Shown: piece by piece, positions 60,702-64,000 of the stretch
How the letters are laid out: every line of letters begins with the position of its first letter
Numbering within the stretch: the first letter of the stretch is position 1
DNA from: Sphingomonas sp. KR3-1
GTDB lineage: Bacteria > Pseudomonadota > Alphaproteobacteria > Sphingomonadales > Sphingomonadaceae
Assembly (NCBI RefSeq): GCF_040049295.1
Contig: NZ_JBDZDQ010000001.1
Location: 930,001 to 994,000 of the forward strand
Direction: 5' to 3'
Length of the DNA: 64,000 nucleotides
Made by a program: the position numbers and the translations under genes
The notes under the pieces: model-generated
The model's input: only the letters and a program-made list of their open reading frames with translations
Databases searched by the model: none
What the model was told of the DNA's origin: nothing

Positions 60702-62000
60702 ATGGACATGGCGCGCGGCATCAACCACCCGCTCGACTCGCAGCCCGAGGGCGCGGCGGACGAAGCCGTCAACGATCGCGCACTCGTCATCGGCAATGAC
60801 GAGCGCCGCATGCACGTGCGTGCGTACAATCATTGGGTGTCGCTGCTCCACGGCCGCGCCTATCCGGCGATCGAGGATCTCGATCCGGACAACATCATCG
60901 ATTTCGGCGCGCACAGCGTGCTGCTCGACTTCTCCAAGGGCGTCGACGATCCCGCGATTCGCTTCCTCGGCAAGGCGCTGCGCGAGGAAACCGGGCTCGA
61001 CAACTCGATCACCCATGTCGCGCAGGTGCCCAGCCGCTCGCTGCTCTCGCGCCTGACCGACCATTATCTCCAGATCATCGCCAATCGCGCGCCGATCGGC
61101 TTCGAGGCCGAGTTCGTCAGCACGCGCGGGCACAACACCCTCTATCGCGGCATCCTGATGCCCTTCTCGTCCGATGCCGATGCCGAAGGCGACACGATCG
61201 ACTTCATCTACGGCGTGATCAACTGGAAGGAACTGGTCGACGCCGAGACCCAGGCCAAGCTCGAGGCCGAGGTCGAGGAAGCCCGCCGCACCGCGCCGCG
61301 CAGCCTGGTCGCCGCCCCGGTCTGGGCCGATGGCCCGAGCGCCGGCTTCGATGCGCCGGCCCCGGTCGCCGAGCCCGAAGTGGCTGCCGCCGAATCGCGC
61401 ATCCCCGCCGATGCCAGCCTGTCCGACAAGCTGATGCTCGCCCGCGAATCGGCCGCCGCTGCGCGCGCCTCGGATACGCGCAGCCGCTCGGCGCTCTATC
61501 GTGCGCTTGCCCGCGCCTATGATTTCGCGCTCGCCGCCGATGGCAATGCCGCGGACTATGCCGAGCTGCTCGAGGATGCCGGGCTCACTGCCCAGGCCCG
61601 CGCGCCGATGACGCCCGCGGTGAAGCTCGTCTTCGGCGCCGACTACGACAAGACCCGCGTCACCGAGTTCGCCGCGGTGCTCAGCTATGCCAAGCGTGCC
61701 CAGGTGCCGCAGGGCGGGCTCGACGCGTTTCTCGACGGCGCCGAGGGCGGCATCAAGGGCGTGGTCAAGGCCGAGCGCGCTTTCCGCCGCCCCGCCCCCA
61801 AGCCCGACCTGTTCGCCCAGATCGCCGCGGAGCTACGCAGCCGCCCGCCGCTCGGTCATGTCGATCTCTCGGTCGAGATTCCGGCGAACAGCGAGTTCGT
61901 TGTGCTGCTCGCCCGCGCCGGCAAGCAGGGCCTCGACATCGTCGCCCAGGTCGAGGACAGCCCGCTCACCGAGCGCGCCGTTCGCAAGGCCGCCGCATAA
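60702..62000 (+). CDS. PAS-like domain protein, 432 aa
   Basis: The ATG at 60702 (MDMARGINHPLDSQ) has a GGAG 8 bp upstream; in-frame starts further up are less likely. Residues about 35-200 form a PAS_5-like sensor domain (YNHWVSLLHGRAYPAIEDL, FGAHSVLLDFSKG, VPSRSLLSRLTDHYLQI, RGILMPFSSDAD). An Ala/Pro-rich linker follows and a C-terminal helical region (SALYRALARAYDFALAA, FGADYDKTRVTEF). It looks cytosolic. Proteins of this type precede the NAD-glutamate dehydrogenase gene in sphingomonads; a regulatory link is only suggested by position. Confidence 0.75.
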   Translation: MDMARGINHPLDSQPEGAADEAVNDRALVIGNDERRMHVRAYNHWVSLLHGRAYPAIEDLDPDNIIDFGAHSVLLDFSKGVDDPAIRFLGKALREETGLDNSITHVAQVPSRSLLSRLTDHYLQIIANRAPIGFEAEFVSTRGHNTLYRGILMPFSSDADAEGDTIDFIYGVINWKELVDAETQAKLEAEVEEARRTAPRSLVAAPVWADGPSAGFDAPAPVAEPEVAAAESRIPADASLSDKLMLARESAAAARASDTRSRSALYRALARAYDFALAADGNAADYAELLEDAGLTAQARAPMTPAVKLVFGADYDKTRVTEFAAVLSYAKRAQVPQGGLDAFLDGAEGGIKGVVKAERAFRRPAPKPDLFAQIAAELRSRPPLGHVDLSVEIPANSEFVVLLARAGKQGLDIVAQVEDSPLTERAVRKAAA

Positions 62001-62106
62001 AAATCGCTTCTCGTCCGTTTGGTGTCGAAAGCCTCTCGTCACTTTTGTAATTTTCTTACACGACGAGTCTTGAGGCTTTAACCACACAGGCGTAGTCGGT
62101 TCTGCC

Positions 62107-64000
62107 ATGAAAAACATGATGACGTCGCTGACGCAGGCGTTCGAGGCGCGGTTGCTCGAAGGAGCGCTGCCAGGAGAGTTGCAGGACTTCGGGGAGGCCG
62201 AGCGGGCCGAGGCGGCGAATTTCGTCGCCGAGGCCGCCGCAGTCCGTCCGCCGGACACGGCGAAGGTCGCGCTGGAGACCTTCCAGGGCGAGGAGAGCCG
62301 CCGGATGCGGCTCGCGGTCGTCAACGACGACATGCCCTTCCTCGTCGATTCGATCTCGGGCGCGATCGCTGCCTATGACATCGCCGTCCACCGCATCATC
62401 CACCCCGTGATCGCCGTCGAGCGCGACAAGGCGGGCAAGCTCGAATCGATCGGCGCCGGCAAGCGCGAATCGATGATCTATATCGAGATGGAGCGCGCCG
62501 ACGCGCGCACGCGCCGCAGCCTGTGCATCGAGCTGGAGCGCACGCTCGCCCAGGTGCGTGACGGCGTGCACGACTGGCGCGCGCTGCAGAGCGCGATGGG
62601 ATCGGATGCCGCCACGATCGGCGCGCGCGAAGGCGCCAAGCTGCTGCGCTGGTTCCAGGAAGGCGCGATGACGCTGCTCGGCCACGAGACCTGGCGCACC
62701 GACGGCAGCGTGTCCGACCAGCTCGGCCTCGCCAAGCACGAGCTCGACACGCCGATCCTCGCCGAGGCGTCGCGCAAGGCCGCGGTCGCCTATTTCAAGC
62801 AGGGTGGCGAGGCGCCGCTGCTGCTCAAGTCCAACTCGATCTCGCCGGTGCACCGCCGCGTGCCGCTCGACATCGTCGTGGTGCCGATCCTCACCGGCAG
62901 CGAAGTCACCGGCCTGTCGATCCATGCGGGCCTGTGGACCAGCGCCTCGCTGTTCGCCAATCCGGAGGACGTGCCCGTGCTGCGCGCGCGGCTGGAAGGG
63001 CTCGAGCGCAAGTTCGGCTTCGATCCCAAGGGGCATACCGGCAAGGCGATGGCGCATGCACTGACCGCGCTGCCGCACGACCTGACCACCGCCTTCGATG
63101 CCGATTCGCTCGAGCATCTCGTGCTCACCTCGATGTCGGTCGCCGATCGGCCGCGCTCGAAGCTCGTGCTGGTCAAGAGCCTGCTCGGCCGGCACTTGTT
63201 CGCGTTCGTCTGGCTGCCGCGCGACGAAGTCGCCACCACCCGGCGCGAGGCGATCGGCCAGATGCTCGCCGATGCCGCCAACGCCAAGATCATCAACTGG
63301 ACGATCGCGCTCGAGGACGGCGAAGTCGCGATGCTGCGCTACACGCTCGACCTGCGTGCCGGCGGGACGATGCCCGATGCCGATGCGCTCGATCACCAGC
63401 TCGAGCGGATGATGCGCGGCTGGGTGCCCGCGGTCGAAGCCGCGCTGCTCGAGGATGCCGGCCCCACCGGCGCCACGCGCCTGGCGCTGCGCTATGCCCA
63501 GGCCTTTCCGCCCGCCTATCGCACCACCTTCACCCCCGAAGAGGCGGCGCGCGACATCCTGCACCTCGCCCGGCTCGAGGGCCCCGGCGATCGCTCGGTG
63601 CGGATCACGCCGGTGGAGGGCAAGGCCGGCGAATATCGGGTGAAGCTCTACGCCCAGGGCGCCGCGCTGGCGCTGTCGGACGCGGTGCCGGCATTCGAGA
63701 ATTTCGGCTTCCGCGTGATCGAGGAAGTGCCGACCGAGCTGACCGGCGGCGCCTTCGTCCACGATTTCGCCGTCTCGGCCGCGGGGCTGAAGGGCGATGC
63801 CGTGGTGATCGAGGAAGCGCTCGCCGCCGTCCTCGAGGGCAATGCCGAGAATGACAGCTTCAACCGGCTGATCGTCGAGAGCGGCATGAAGCCCGCCTCC
63901 GTCGTCCTGTTCCGCGCCTGGTTCCGCTACCTGCGCCAGACCGGCATGAACTTCGGCATGGCGACGGTGGTCGACGCGCTGCGCCGCGCGCCCGGCGTCG
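62107..64000 (+). CDS. NAD-specific glutamate dehydrogenase (large, ~180 kDa type), 5' part
   Basis: The ATG at 62107 (MKNMMTSLTQAF); ATGs at 62116 and 62119 are alternatives. The frame is open to the end of the window, giving 631 codons of an enzyme that is usually over 1,500 residues. The N-terminal ACT-like region of this family is clear: LAVVNDDMPFLVDSISGAI, HRIIHPVIAVERD, YIEMERADA, with later blocks SVADRPRSKLVLVKS and FRAWFRYLRQTGMNFG. The catalytic domain lies beyond the window. It converts glutamate to 2-oxoglutarate and ammonia with NAD+. A long antisense open frame across it is a GC artefact. Confidence 0.93.
   Translation, partial: MKNMMTSLTQAFEARLLEGALPGELQDFGEAERAEAANFVAEAAAVRPPDTAKVALETFQGEESRRMRLAVVNDDMPFLVDSISGAIAAYDIAVHRIIHPVIAVERDKAGKLESIGAGKRESMIYIEMERADARTRRSLCIELERTLAQVRDGVHDWRALQSAMGSDAATIGAREGAKLLRWFQEGAMTLLGHETWRTDGSVSDQLGLAKHELDTPILAEASRKAAVAYFKQGGEAPLLLKSNSISPVHRRVPLDIVVVPILTGSEVTGLSIHAGLWTSASLFANPEDVPVLRARLEGLERKFGFDPKGHTGKAMAHALTALPHDLTTAFDADSLEHLVLTSMSVADRPRSKLVLVKSLLGRHLFAFVWLPRDEVATTRREAIGQMLADAANAKIINWTIALEDGEVAMLRYTLDLRAGGTMPDADALDHQLERMMRGWVPAVEAALLEDAGPTGATRLALRYAQAFPPAYRTTFTPEEAARDILHLARLEGPGDRSVRITPVEGKAGEYRVKLYAQGAALALSDAVPAFENFGFRVIEEVPTELTGGAFVHDFAVSAAGLKGDAVVIEEALAAVLEGNAENDSFNRLIVESGMKPASVVLFRAWFRYLRQTGMNFGMATVVDALRRAPGV

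Noticed and set aside
62056..63762. 568-codon open frame antisense to NAD-glutamate dehydrogenase
   Set aside because: Sequence is His/Arg/Gly-rich without any fold signature; the plus strand shows clear family motifs. It is a GC-driven shadow.

Overview
The window looks like the chromosome of a sphingomonad (Alphaproteobacteria, Sphingomonas-like). It is GC-rich and carries two sphingomonad-type TonB-dependent receptors, a SapC/cupin/tryptophan-halogenase cluster, DUF3597 and DUF4142 proteins, and the start of a very large NAD-type glutamate dehydrogenase. Backbone genes lie at about 1-26 kb and 49.4-64 kb. A mosaic island of lower and more variable GC lies between them.

Left backbone (1-25.8 kb). 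A truncated TonB receptor is followed by SapC, an Fe(II)/2-oxoglutarate-type cupin and a flavin-dependent tryptophan halogenase. Next come two tandem alpha/beta hydrolases (one exported, one a lipoprotein), a convergent second TonB receptor, and a divergent FadR-type GntR regulator. A near-identical operator-like site sits before the hydrolase pair and between the second receptor and the regulator, so these genes probably form one uptake/processing regulon. Then follow a DUF4157 (HExxH) protein of the polymorphic-toxin/eCIS type, an orphan MreB, small exported proteins, a 2,026-residue autotransporter built of TIG/Ig-like repeats, and a response regulator/hybrid kinase pair.

Island (about 26.3-49.4 kb). 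A P4-type tyrosine integrase lies beside tRNA-Leu(CAG). The 3' end of that tRNA is imperfectly repeated at 26,285 and 28,358, which suggests two stacked insertions. The cargo includes a five-gene operon on the minus strand (29.3-34.9 kb). It encodes a tandem-domain class III nucleotide cyclase, an E2-like cysteine-rich protein, a cyclic-nucleotide-binding/TIR effector, a cytosolic subtilase and a CHAT (caspase-like) protease. The cyclase and TIR effector are the hallmark pair of Pycsar anti-phage signalling. The E2-like protein and the two proteases are additions that I do not recognise from standard Pycsar, and I consider this the most interesting locus. A divergent toxin-antitoxin-chaperone (HigB-HigA-SecB-like) operon shares the promoter region, and a palindromic operator overlaps the -35 box of the Pycsar-like operon. 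Further cargo: a 38-residue membrane peptide, a J-domain protein, a membrane AraC regulator, an S41 peptidase, a frameshifted MNT-HEPN gene, ParB-like and AlpA-like plasmid-type genes, an HNH nuclease, and a second HigBA pair.

Right backbone (49.4-64 kb). After tRNA-Leu comes an operon matching the E. coli yehI-L-M-P-Q set (DUF4132, MoxR-type AAA ATPase, DUF5682, VWA, SWIM), then tRNA-Thr(CGT), a PAS-like protein and the 5' part of NAD-glutamate dehydrogenase, which runs off the end. No rRNA, CRISPR array, conjugation genes or intact insertion sequence was seen.
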